A stretch of 64,000 nt of DNA from Blastomussa wellsi (lineage: Eukaryota > Cnidaria > Anthozoa > Scleractinia > Plerogyridae), in contig OX393568.1 of assembly GCA_947652115.1 (NCBI GenBank), forward strand, positions 8,595,521 through 8,659,520. The letters are read 5' to 3'. Positions 23,537 to 33,969 of this stretch are shown one piece after another; position 1 is the first letter of the stretch; each line of letters starts with the position of its first letter. A program made the translations under genes and the position numbers. The notes beneath the pieces are model-generated. The model was not told where the DNA came from. It was given only the letters and a program-made list of their open reading frames with translations, and did not search any database.

Positions 23537-23572
23537 GGTTCCGTGATGTAAGCTAGTTCCCAGTACACCACA
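23537..23572 (-). repeat. Possible LTR start remnant (3' side)
   Basis: 36 bp that on the minus strand begin TGTGGTGTACTGGGAA. They match 26580-26615 with only a few differences and lie on the far side of the gypsy coding region, in the orientation expected for two LTR starts. Only this part is recognisable, so the assignment is tentative. Confidence 0.4.
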
Positions 23573-23827
23573 ATCTCTCTTTTTCTCCAAAAATGAAAAC
23601 TGAACAGCCTGTATCTTAGAAATCTACAAAGCTGAACAAATGAGCTAAACTGTGTGGACATATATAAAAACTTAAGTCCAATGGAATCTATAAAACCAGT
23701 TGAGCCCATAAATGTTCAATCTTAGCAATGTCACCACAAACAATATGTTCACAATTGTAAACGAAGGTCCTTAATAGGAACAGTTTCTGAAAATGCTCAG
23801 TCTTAGCAATGTCAACGCAAACAGTTT

Positions 23828-24130
23828 TCATAACTGTAAACAATGCTCAGTAAAGTACACAGTCGGAAAGGCTTTCGGGGGCTGGCTAATTCTTCCAGAA
23901 CGACGCGGGGTCCCCGCAGCTGTCACTCCTGTTAGTGTATTCTCCTGAGTAAATTGGTCGGCCAATTCAGGGCTTGAAGTTGGTTCTGGATTATCACCCC
24001 CTGACTCCGTACTGCATTCTGTATCCTCTGAAGGCTCAATTACAACAGGTTTGATGTGCTGCGAATTCCTCTTGTACTCGACTCCTTGAGGTGACTTTAG
24101 AACAACTTGGTCCCCATAGCGGGCCGCCAC
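23828..24130 (-). pseudogene. Gypsy integrase C-terminal tail
   Basis: The fragment begins in the SH3-like C-terminal region (a GDQVVLKSP-type start, then YKRN and HIKPV) and ends in an acidic Ser/Glu-rich tail with an RRSGR motif, both typical of Ty3/gypsy pol ends. It continues the integrase core at 24097-24567 in another frame, so a frameshift separates them. Confidence 0.65.
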
Positions 24131-24567
24131 TTCATAGGGTTAGCTCTCATATGACGGAGACAGCTTGTTCTCTCTCTTTCTCTCAAATAATACAGCATCT
24201 TTAGCATGATTCCTAGTGTCAGCATGTGTTTTGCCTGCTGCTCCTTTTCGGCGTCCCGATGCCTCACTTGCTGCAACGCCACATCCACCTGACTCTCTCT
24301 ATCATCTGCAAACTCTGGTAACTTGGTAGTCAGTTTTCTTTTGAAAAACAATTCAACTGGGCTAACACCTGTTGTAGTGTGACTAGTCGATCGGTGGGCC
24401 AGTAGAAACTTGTTGAGCTCCAATCGCCAACTTTTCCCTACAACTTGGGAAACTCTCATGGCTTTGAGAAGTGAGCGGTTCTGGCGTTCCACCTCTCCGT
24501 TTGCCCTTTGCCACAAAGGTGTGTTATAATGATGCACAATCCCCATTTCTTCTAAGTACTTTTCCAT
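24097..24567 (-). pseudogene. Gypsy integrase catalytic-core remnant
   Basis: It contains the end of the rve core, with the YNTPLW stretch and the NGEVER segment that carries the catalytic Glu of the DDE triad. The zinc-binding HHCC domain and the two Asp residues of the triad are missing, so the protein could not work. It abuts the RNase H fragment at 24552-24567, which indicates a deletion joining RNase H directly to the late integrase core. Confidence 0.75.
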
Positions 24568-25225
24568 TTCCTCCGGGACAGGGCATCTGCAATGTTTTCC
24601 CTAGAGGTCACGTAGCGAACTTTGTAGTTAAAAGGTTGCAATCGCAACACCCAACGTTCTATTCGAGCGGATGGCTTCGATTTTGGGCCATAGATGGTTT
24701 TCAGCGATTGATGGTCAGTCACTAATTTAAACTCAGGTTCCACAACAGTCCTGCCATGAACAATCAAATCATCGGCAATGTTTAGAACTCCTTCAATGTC
24801 TGCTATTACCTGACTGATAATGTGATGATATTTCTCGGGAGCTGCATTAACCCCCAAACTTAGCCTTTTGTAGCGGTACAAACCATCGTGTGTTACAAAG
24901 GTGGTAATGTCCCTGAAATCTGTATGAAGCTCTATCTGGTGAAAACCATGACGCCGGTCCAACTTGGAAAAGACAGTGCTGTTATTGAGCTCTTCTAATA
25001 CTTCATCAACAGTGGGTATTGGCAGCCGTTCGCGAATTATGGCCTCATTTTCCTGACGCATGTCCACACAAAGTCTGACGGCTTGGGTGCTATGACAACT
25101 GGGCTAGCCCATGTGGTAGGGCCTTCAACCCTCTCAATAATGTCCCCCTCTAACAGTTCATCAATCTTGGCTTTCACTTTGTCGCGAAGTGCAAAAGGAA
25201 CTCGCCTAACATTTGTGCCACAGGT
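24552..25225 (-). pseudogene. Gypsy RT fused by deletion to RNase H remnant
   Basis: The RT palm is seen as FSKLDRRHGFHQIEL (motif with the first catalytic Asp) and IADDLIVHG (the normal YxDD altered to IADD). A few residues later the frame jumps to the end of RNase H (KLVTDHQSLKTIY and a DALSRR end). RT fingers can be read in another frame up to about 25225. The join implies an in-frame internal deletion of the RT thumb/connection and most of RNase H. Confidence 0.75.
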
Positions 25226-25259
25226 GGTACATTTGGGTCAACATGCAGTCTTTTAGTTT

Positions 25260-25431
25260 ATTTGAACTGCATTAATTGACAATAAATGATTGAACAATAA
25301 ATAAATTAAAAATACATACAGCTGCTGGACACCCAAAATAACTAAAAAGCTAAACTAGTTGGGTGACCACCATTTATTACTTTATAATAAATAGAAGGTC
25401 AGAAAAGAGGCATTTTACATTTACATTTACA
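25260..25431 (+). mobile_element. 172-bp insertion with 8-bp target duplication
   Basis: TTTAGTTT occurs at both ends (25252-25259 and 25432-25439), and the gypsy reading frame on the two sides joins without loss when the insert plus one duplicate is removed. The insert is AT-rich, non-coding and ends in a 'catttacatttacattta' tail, suggesting a small retroposed element; an 8-bp duplication also fits hAT-type MITEs. No clear terminal inverted repeats. Confidence 0.65.
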
Positions 25432-26092
25432 TTTAGTTTGCCAACTCCCGTGAACACCTTAGAGTATTGAGCTTTGAGCTGGTCGGCAAAGTCACTCTTG
25501 ACTTCATTACCACCCATGGGACTGACCCTTGGGCCGATGTGAAGAACACCAAGCTCCTTTGCAGTAGCATTTCCCAGTATACAACGCCCATCCTTAACTA
25601 CCACGAAATTAAACTAGAGGCTACCTTAGTATTCCCCACCGAAATGTCTGCTTTGAATTGGCCAACAACGTCAATTTCCATGCCACCATAGGCAAACAAT
25701 TTCCTTGAACAATGTTCAATGTCCCCTTTGAAACCTGCATTCTTCAATTTATGAAAATCGCCTACCCCGATAAGATTACGTACAGATCCCGAATCAATCA
25801 AGACTGCCTGAACAATTCCCTCCTCGTTTTCTCCAATCACAGTAAACGCAAAGGCGGGGTTTTCCTCTTCTTGACTGCTATCTGCCGCATAATCTTGGTT
25901 TGTCTGCCTTCGGAATTCCCTCGGGTTACCGCTGGTTTTCTTTGGACGAAATTCTCTTCCTTTCTCTGATGAAGTGCGGTTGACGTTTTTGCAGCATACT
26001 GCAAAATGGCCATACATCGAACAATTAGAACATTTCCTGTGCCTTTTGCTGGACAGCACGGATCCCGTGAGAAATGTCCTGCCTTTCCGCAA
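25377..26092 (-). pseudogene. Gypsy zinc knuckle and aspartic protease remnant
   Basis: A CCHC knuckle (C-X2-C-X4-H-X4-C, in CSNCSMYGHF) lies near the N end. A retropepsin active-site motif (LIDSGS) follows about 70 residues later, then a linker to the RT frame (GNATAKELGVLHIG region) in a second frame from 25604. Both frames are cut short, and the second is interrupted by the 172-bp insertion. Confidence 0.7.
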
Positions 26093-26125
26093 CTAAATCA
26101 CGCTTTTGCTAACTGATCGTTTGTT

Positions 26126-26503
26126 TTATCCTCCTTTCGTCCGACTGTGTTTACGTCCGATGCACCCACCATGTGCTAAAGTGATGTTTTTGGTTTCCAA
26201 CAGCTTCTTCTTCAACTCCATGTCGGGCAAATTTTCAATTAACTGATCACGCAGGTTGTCGTCTAGAGAATCACCGAAATTACAATGCCTTGCCTGCTGA
26301 CAGGGAGGCACAACAAGTTTATAAACCGATTCGCCATCCATTGGGGTCAACTGCCGGAACACGTGGCGTTCGAACGGAATATTTTCTTCGTAGCGAAAAT
26401 GATGATCAAGCTTCCTAATACAGACCGCATAGGGGGCGATCAACGCCCGCTGGATGAGGGTCGACAAGATATTCGAAGATATCTTGTACTTCCATTCCTG
26501 CAT
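26126..26503 (-). pseudogene. Gypsy gag remnant
   Basis: The segment with ERHVFRQL, a CQQARHCNFG stretch and LRDQLIENLPD resembles capsid-region gag of Ty3/gypsy elements (the central FRQL..ESV..Y..L..LA layout). It is frameshifted relative to the zinc knuckle at 26092 and truncated at the N end. Confidence 0.6.
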
Positions 26504-26579
26504 AGTGCAAAAGTTGTGAAGTTTTCTTCCTCGTGTTAGCTAAAGTATTAACCGTTTCCATTTCTCTCCCCCCCGCCGC

Positions 26580-26615
26580 GGTTCCGGGATGTAAGGTAAT
26601 TCCCAGTACACCACA
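26580..26615 (-). repeat. Possible LTR start remnant (5' side)
   Basis: Matches the 36 bp at 23537-23572 in the same orientation. The gag fragment starts only about 75 bp inside, so the rest of the 5' LTR and leader appears deleted. Confidence 0.4.
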
Positions 26616-26619
26616 CCCA

Positions 26620-27900
26620 CTGTGCCATTCCTGCTCCCTTAGTTAACAAAGAAATTCCCTTCTTTGATAACTTAAATGCAAGATGATTGTCTATGGAGTA
26701 AAATTTATCACCAGGCACCATTCAATTCCATGACCATGTGCAAGAAATATTGTTTACATTTATATTTCTTTATTAGCAATAAAATTTAGTGATTTCAGTA
26801 ACACTTTGTTTTCAGGTTGCTGTTTTATCCTTGGCCTGCATTTTACACTTGGTCTAGTCTGCAGGTCATCTTCCAGTATGCAATCTAAAACCCACCAATC
26901 TACATGGGGCATTAGCCAGGCAAATGTGACAGATGACATATTGGCCCTGTCAAAATTTTACTTGTTCACTGAAAAGGGAAGGAGGGCAAAAATAAAACAT
27001 GAAAATTGATGGAAACCTAACTTTTTATTATTTTCGCTTGATCAATTTTAGGGTTGTTTATGAAAGAACTTCATTACGAGATCTGCAATAGCCATTGCAA
27101 AGTTTCATAAATTGTGATGTTGAGTTGAAGGGAACAGTAGACTTCTACAAACACATTTCTCTGGGCAATATCTTTGCCCATATAAAAATTTAACAGACTT
27201 TTAAAAACCTGACTCGTTCAATGGATGACGTTTTGAATTTTGTTGGTAGTCAAGATTTTTTAGTTGTATTGGGCAGCAGGATGACTGTGAATATGAATCC
27301 TGTTATTAAACAAGGAGTGGTTAAAACTCTGTCAACAAAGACCATTTGCTTTGCAGAAACTTTTTATTTTGTGCATGTTTACCATATTTTAGAGGAGGAA
27401 ACTCACTAATTAATGCTGTTCAGCACAAAACTTTGGGCATAATGGAACAAAATAATAAAAATCCTTCATGCCATCATTACAAATCTCACCAGCACCCCAA
27501 ATAATTATATCACCAGCACCTCATCTGTATTTTACTCCTACACTTTGCATATACCTGTATAGTACCGTCACCCTAGTGAGTACTCCAGATTTAAAGTAAT
27601 GGAGACGGTGCAAATGGTGTCTTACATGTAAATTATACCAACTCCCCGTAAACAAAAATTTCCCTTGGACTAGAAGGGAAAGCCACAAAAGATCCTATCA
27701 ATTTATTCCATGATAATTGTCAAGCTATAAAAATACTCAAAAGGGTTAAGGAACAAACAAAGAACAACACTACAAACAGATTTTTCGTGTATGTTAAAAT
27801 TATTCTGCTTAAGCAGACAACATCCAAAGTTTAGGAAAGATTCCAAAGGGAAACTGTGTAATGATGTAATGTGAGGCAGCAACAAATTTTACATCTTAGC
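26620..27900. other. No recognisable feature
   Basis: AT-rich DNA with short motif-free ORFs. No tRNA boxes, RT motifs or long repeats are visible. Confidence 0.45.
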
Positions 27901-27901
27901 T

Positions 27902-28150
27902 GACTACCAGGCTTTTAGCCACGATTTAAAAAGTGGGAGCCAAAATTATTATAATCCCTGACTCTGCCCTGATAGGAGGGCCTGAGAAGCATGCAAGGTG
28001 TTTTTCTGCAGTCATGAGTGCTTTGGTATCTAACGATTTCCAAATTTGCTAAAGAAATCTCTGTATACAATTATCTATATTAATTTTCTCTGAAAAATGG
28101 CCATCCATAGGACTCCTGGACTCCCACCTGGCTAAAAGCCTGCCGACTAC
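27902..28150. repeat. MITE-like element with inverted ends
   Basis: The left end 'gactaccaggcttttagcca' and right end 'ggctaaaagcctgccgacta' are inverted copies with a one- to three-base offset. Inner blocks 'gtgggagcc' and 'ctcccacc' also mirror each other. About 250 bp, non-coding. Confidence 0.55.
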
Positions 28151-28672
28151 CATAACAGTAATTCCCGTGAATCTTTCTATTTTCTGAAATTATGCATAGG
28201 GGGTACCGGAAAGTCTCCATACTCCCTCTCCCAACACAGAAGGAATGAAAATTCCTGGGAATGGAAAGGTTCTAAAAAGACCAAAAAATTAAACAGCAGA
28301 AATGTTGAATTGGAGTTTCCAAAGAGGTAGGATGTGAAAAAATTCTCATCCATGGTGGAGGTATGGGTATTTAACACAATACCCCCCCCCCAAAAAAAAA
28401 AATCCTTGTGAAACAAAAAGTAATGTACCTAAAAAATTGTAGCCAAAATTTCTCACCAAAAACTTCCACACTCATCATGAATTTCAAACTCACAAAAAAA
28501 AACTTTCAAACTCACTGTCATCATCCCTTTTATGCTGGGTATTTATTATTGTTGGCCTTTGAACATGGCTTCAACATTAATCCATCAGCTTAATCAACAT
28601 CTTGACTTGTGACTTTGGTGTGCCATTCTATGGGAAAAAAAAGCAATGTTTGCCTCAGACTAGGAAGTATTG

Positions 28673-28933
28673 TTAAAGGGGCACAGTCAGCTTTGGGACC
28701 ACACTGACCTGGAGACCAGCTTACTCACTTTGAATAAAGTTTACCTCAACCAGAAATAAACGGTACGCATTGTCTACATCTAGAAATCCACTTAAATCTT
28801 CCCAGATTTTCAATTGTTTACTGAAAACCTGTTTTTGAGTGTGCTTTTGCTCATCCTATGATGCTATTTTATCATATAATTTGTTTAAACAGTATGGATC
28901 GTGATAAAGTCTGATATGCCACTGTCCCTTTAA
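28673..28933. repeat. MITE-like element, TTAA-bounded
   Basis: It starts TTAAAGGGGCACAGT and ends (A)CTGTCCCTTTAA, giving inverted ends of about 13 bp with one indel. The TTAA at both outer ends could be a TTAA-type target duplication, as in piggyBac-related elements. About 260 bp with no coding potential. Confidence 0.5.
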
Positions 28934-29474
28934 TTGATAAATTCCCTCTACTTCTTGAGGATACTGTAATTCAATAGTATGTGCTTCTTGGGAGTGGGAT
29001 GAGGCCTGTGATCTGCAATTGTATGCTAAGAAGGCTATTAAACCCTGACCTTACTATTTGATGTAACACTGCTGTCCCTATGCTTACGACTTAGACCGAC
29101 AGGTAACCAACTGGATGACTGTAAAAACTGTCACCCTAACTATTATTTTTGTAGCGACAAGGATGGTGTAATTCCCTTCAGAAATATCGAAGGGCAAAGA
29201 AACAAACTATTATCCATTCAAAGTTGTTTCCTTAGAGTATTCTTAAACCTTTTACAGATTAAAATCTCAAAGGAGATTAACCAATTAGTGAAGCAGGACT
29301 TGAACTAGGAACCAAGCCAGAATGTAAGCCTGCAAACAAGCCAGAGAGAAAACTGACCACAGGCAAACCAGAGTAAAAGTTATTAAACTGGAAGCAAGCC
29401 TTAGTGGCAGATAACCACAAGCAAGTTAGAGTGAGGTCATGGCTGGTATCCTGACATGAATCCTTGCTTTGGCT

Positions 29475-29618
29475 CCTGGTTCAAATTCTGGTTCGAATCC
29501 TTACTTGGATCCTGGTTCAAATTCTGGTTCGAATCCTTACTTGGATCCTGGTTCAAATTCTGGTTCGAATCCTTACTTGGATCCTGGTTCAAATTCTGGT
29601 TCGAATCCTTACTTGGAT
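29475..29618 (+). repeat. 36-bp minisatellite, four perfect units
   Basis: Four identical 36-bp units start at 29475, 29511, 29547 and 29583, with partial degenerate units on either side. Each unit contains GGTTCGAATCC, the exact Pol III B-box consensus, at 29490, 29526, 29562 and 29598. Because 36 is divisible by three the array is open in several frames (12-residue repeats), but nothing suggests translation. Confidence 0.9.
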
Positions 29619-29639
29619 CCTGACCCAAATTTTAGTTAC

Positions 29640-31190
29640 CCTCTTCAAACAGTCGTTTCCTTTCCACATCAAAATTAGTAACCTAAAGGCTGATAGCTTT
29701 TTGGCCAAAAGGGTTTGTGACTGCACACCTCAACTTGTTAAACTTTAGGTTTATCATAGTTGGCTAAATATAATTTGAAACATTACAAGGCTGGGATAAT
29801 TTTATTCCCACGCAGATCATAGTTAACTAACAATAGACAGATGAGAGAAGGATATTAAACAGTTTGGGGTAAACAGAAAGTGTGATGATCGAGAGCATAA
29901 TGTTTAATGGAATGGCAAACATATGATAAATCAAAAAATGAAGAGATTCACATCTGTATGGAAGAATTATAAAATATGTGTGCCTCTCTTATCATAACTG
30001 GCTAAAGGCAAACTTATTATCGAGATTACAATGCCATTCCCGACATTTCTGCATGTACATTTCTATAAACAGGTGCACAGTAAGCAAAACAGATACCAGT
30101 AAACAATCATATCTCAAACTTTTACAAACCATAACATTACTTAGACGGGAGCTCAGATTTTCTAAAACCGACTTAATTTCTCCTGGCGACAAACAAACTA
30201 CATGTAAACGTAATAATTATATAAAGCTGCATAACGCAAAACCAAGTGGTGAAAATGTACATGGCCAGTTGTTTGTCCGAAAGTCCGTTCGTACGAAACT
30301 GACTGTAAGAAACTGTTACGCCCGGGATTAAATGTTGGTTCATATCCCACTATTTCGAAGATCCAATTCTTTAATATCTCCCGACACCCAGGTTCTCTTT
30401 CTTCCCTACTCGGCGAGTTGCCGAAGCAGTTGCATGCAAAACGACTGCAAAGTTTATTTTCTAGATTATCAAATGTTTTTTGACTGGTTGACAGCCAAAT
30501 CAGTGATATGAGAAACTTACCTTCAGTTAACATATCGTTTTTCTGCCGCTCGTTTTTGCAGTCTTTCAGTCCTTGTAGTTGTATCTCGGGCCTATCGCGT
30601 TTTCTCTATCCCTGAGTCACTCTGCTTCGTGGCGTTGCGCGCTGTTTCGCCTCCGCTTTACCTGGCTCGCTCACCCTTCGTTCTCTTCTTCGCTATTAAA
30701 CCCTGCCTTCAACACGTTAAATTCACTCTGCTATTATTCTTGACATCACAGAAAAAAATAACTCCCTTATTACACTTAAAAACAATATAGTCCCTCTTAA
30801 CCACTCCGTCAAAAGAGAAATTGTGACGCTCAGCCTTTCTTGAATCAAAACGTGGGGGTTGGCCTGGGGGATGTGGATTGCAAATATCGCGCGATTTCCC
30901 GTCAGGAAGAGTAAGTAAGTGATTAACTAACGAATAACTTTATTAAAAGAGGGTAGCACATAACAGTATAACTGACAAACTAGTGGTTCTCCATCCTAAA
31001 TTAATATGAAATAAATTGGCATTCTCCTCCCCGTCGGAAAAATGTGACTTCCCCTCCCCAATAAACCGTACGGACGTACGCTCGTACGCTCGCTCGTACG
31101 CTCACGTGACAACCCAATTTTCTGGGCCTGGCAGATTTCTCTGACCCATGGTGCTTCGCTGGTGCCCGCTTCGCGTGCTGCGAGCTCCGC
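29640..31190. other. No recognisable gene
   Basis: Motif-free ORFs only. A short run of overlapping CGTACG palindromes occurs at about 31058-31105. Confidence 0.45.
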
Positions 31191-31217
31191 TATTAAAAGA
31201 TAAAGCAAAAAACTAGT

Positions 31218-31283
31218 GTTTTCGGCAGGGCTCGAACCTTCGAACTCAAGGAATGATTTAATAACCACTATATTAAGGAAACG
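31218..31283 (-). pseudogene. tRNA-like relic (Val-type ends)
   Basis: The minus strand has GTTTCC..GTGGTTAT at the start and GCCCTGCCGAAAAC at the end, with the anticodon arm replaced by unpaired sequence. Same class as the relics near 5.5, 8.8 and 59.6 kb. Confidence 0.4.
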
Positions 31284-31597
31284 GAGGGAAGAGGTACTCT
31301 GATATTTCACGACAGCTTCTGACATTCATTTCCGTTACCTTTGAATTCCTCGAATTAAAGCGTTAAAAAATGGAGAGAGTTGAAGCGTACTATACAGTGA
31401 ACTAAGGTAGAATGAAGAGACCTGGGTTCGATGGTGATTGAAGGAAACTTCACTGGACTAGATTAAACTGAAAACAGACTGGAGTGGACAGTTCAATAAA
31501 ATGGACTGGAGTGGGCTCGCTTGGATCATTGCATTTACATGTTTCAAACGTTTGGTAGGCAAGATAGTGATGACTAGTGCGTTGAAAAAAGAGAACT

Positions 31598-31669
31598 GTT
31601 TCCGGCAGGACTCGAACCTGCGACCTTTCGCGTGTAAAGCGGACGGGATAACCACTACACTACGGAAAC
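31598..31669 (-). tRNA. tRNA-Val(TAC)-like, array 2 unit 1
   Basis: A 72-nt cloverleaf with acceptor GTTTCCG/CGGAAAC fully paired, T stem GCAGG/CCTGC and loop TTCGAGT. Loop TTTACAC gives anticodon TAC (Val, GTA). The anticodon stem has one C-A mismatch (TCCGC/GCGAA) and the D stem is disturbed (CCC where sisters have CAC). A T6 terminator follows ('gaaaaaag' on the plus strand). Confidence 0.65.
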
Positions 31670-32559
31670 CACACGGTGAGTTTCTTTCTCTTCCTCACCA
31701 GTCATTAAAAAAACTCACCCAACTAAAACGCTGGTCCCCCTTTATAGCGAACGAGAATGTGAAAAACTTACTTTCTGGCATAAAATTAATTTGGAACCCT
31801 ATGGGCTTTTAATATTTTGCTTCTTCCTTTACCATTGAATACTGTCAGTAGTACTAAAGAATATGGTGTATTTTTTCTACCCCATATCCACGTTTCATTT
31901 TCCCACATTTCACTGCTATTCATATTTTTATTTTCCAACAATACTTCGTATACCTGTTATCATAATGGATCTGAAAATAGCCTAAAGGAAGCAGTGCCGG
32001 AGTCTTTCTTGGAAATTTTACCGAAACATTAATATTAACCTGAAGATCCCGTCTGCACACGTCATCGTTTCTACATGCATTGCATGCCGTTTATTAAAAT
32101 TATCAAGGGATCAACATTGCAGGATCACCTTAATAATATCTCTTTAACAACATTTTTCTCGCGCAGCAGTTGAAGTCTATTTATTCTAGCTACTCAGTTC
32201 GTTTAATTTTTCACAACTGAGTGGATCAGTTATATTACATTGTCATACCGTCTTATCTCAGATATTTAAATTATAAGCGAGAAACAGAACTAAAACCTGT
32301 GAATACGTTGATAAGAGAATTACTTTTTGTCGTAAAACGCGAGAGAAAAAGCGAGCGGAAAGGGCAACGGCACTCCTTGCGCGTCCCGTTTCACGCTGGT
32401 GTCCAGTTCTCTCAAGGTGTGTAGTACATGTGAAATAATTTATATTTCAAGTGCGGGTGTAGATCTCTTCAAGATTCTTTTCCTTCGTTCAGTAATTGAA
32501 AAAAGATGCGTGTATATATACAGGGATATGACGAGTCTACGGTATCACTGTATCATAGT

Positions 32560-32768
32560 TTGAGGCACTATTAGGGGTTTCTGGGATACGGGGTATTTGG
32601 GCAAAAGATGATAGGGATACGGGATATTTGGGGGAAAAATTAACGGATGCGGGATATTTCAACAAGAGATTCGGGAATATCGAACATAAACGCTGGAGAT
32701 ACAAAGCACCGCAATTAACGGGATACGGGATATTTAGGCCAATAGGATACGGGAAAATCAACCCCCCC
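32560..32768. repeat. Degenerate 'ggatacgggatatttgg' repeats ending in a C tract, unit 1
   Basis: Several imperfect copies of GGGATACGGGATATTTGGG-like words lie over about 200 bp and end in seven Cs. The same block is at about 34960-35163 (14 Cs) and 37318-37523 (16 Cs), so the tract length differs between otherwise near-identical units. Confidence 0.65.
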
Positions 32769-32867
32769 GTAATGGTGCTTGATGGAGTTGAAAGTTTTTC
32801 TTACGCATTCTCACTACTACTGTCATTATGAAAATGCCAATTTGAAAAAGGAAACAAAATCGAAACC

Positions 32868-32939
32868 ACCTCCGATGGGATTCGAACCCGCAATCTTCGG
32901 CTTAGGAGGCCGACGCCTTATCCATTAGGCCACGGAGGC
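32868..32939 (-). tRNA. tRNA-Arg(CCT), array 2 unit 1
   Basis: Anticodon arm TCGGC/CTCCTAA/GCCGA, anticodon CCT. One change in the 3' strand ('cctccgatggga' on the plus strand) alters the acceptor/T-stem junction to a C-A or wobble position. Otherwise it is a standard cloverleaf with terminator T-runs downstream. Confidence 0.8.
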
Positions 32940-33897
32940 ACCCTCCACGATGATGCATTGCCTTCTATAAATGTTATTAGCTAGCTGTTTCTTGAGTATG
33001 CCATCCGCATGCATCATAACTTTAATATTAATTCCTAAAAGGTTCATTCGCGAAAGATAGAAAAGAACTAAGAGACATGGAAAAACATAAAACAACCTAC
33101 CTTTGGATAAAATATTTACCTAAAGAATTCAAGAGTGTCCTCATATTTTCGAATTTTCAGTCATTCTCCTTAAAAATAGAAGATTTATAGTATAGCAACA
33201 CGTTGCTCTGGCTATCTAAACTCGCTCACTTTATAAGGAAGTAAGAGATTGGTTGGACGGCGAAAAATTTATTCCTTTTTGGGCCGTGGCTGAAAAACAA
33301 TTGTAAACTCTGAAATACACATCATTTTAACTAAGTTTTACCACACACTAGAGAAAGAAGTAACAATTTGGCCTTTAACTCTCAAGCGGGGAACAGGTCT
33401 CACGCTTGAATGGCGAGAATTCTCACCACTATAAAATACAATCTGATATTGTGCTAAGAGCAGCACAGCATACCACTTTAGTTCTGACCGTTTATTGAAT
33501 TCAACGTGACCTCACAGGCGTTGAAATGACCGTAGACGGCCTGTAACATACAGACTCAAAAAGTTTGCAGTTCATGCATGGCGCAATTATCACTCGTTTA
33601 CGAGGGAAGAGTAAGCCCAAAAATTATTGTCATGATATCGATAAAGAAAAAAATAAATATTAAATGGGGAGTGTTGAAGCGTACTGTACAGTGAACTGAA
33701 GTATAGTGAGGATAGCTGGTTTTGATGGTGATTGAAGGAAACTACACTTGACAAGATTAAAATGAAACCAGACTTGAGTGGGCAGTTCAATAAAGTAGAC
33801 AGGAGTGGCCTCGCATGGATCATTGGGTTTACATGTTGGAACGTTTGGTGGGGTAGTGGTAAGATATTGATGTATAGTGCGTTGAAAAAAGAGAACT

Positions 33898-33969
33898 GTT
33901 TCCGGCAGGACTCGAACCTGCGACCTTTCGCGTGTAAAGCGGACGGGATAACCACTACACTACGGAAAC
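33898..33969 (-). tRNA. tRNA-Val(TAC)-like, array 2 unit 2
   Basis: Gene body identical to 31598-31669, with the same anticodon-stem mismatch and D-stem change. Confidence 0.65.

Larger units (their letters stand above)
23573..26620 (-). mobile_element. Deleted Ty3/gypsy LTR retrotransposon
   Basis: Reading on the minus strand from 26.5 down to 23.8 kb, fragments appear in the canonical order: gag, zinc knuckle plus aspartic protease, RT, RNase H, integrase. They lie in different frames with internal deletions. The whole copy is under 3.1 kb, well short of a normal element, because most of the RT C-terminus, part of RNase H and the N-terminal two thirds of integrase are gone. It is not autonomous. 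Confidence 0.8.

Noticed and set aside
29475..29618. CRISPR-like array
   Set aside because: Units are contiguous with no spacers, and the genome is eukaryotic.
29437..29748. Repeat-peptide ORFs over the minisatellite
   Set aside because: Open in several frames on both strands only because the 36-bp unit is a multiple of three.
31058..31105. Run of CGTACG palindromes as a regulatory array
   Set aside because: Short and irregular; no neighbouring gene to regulate and no clear period.
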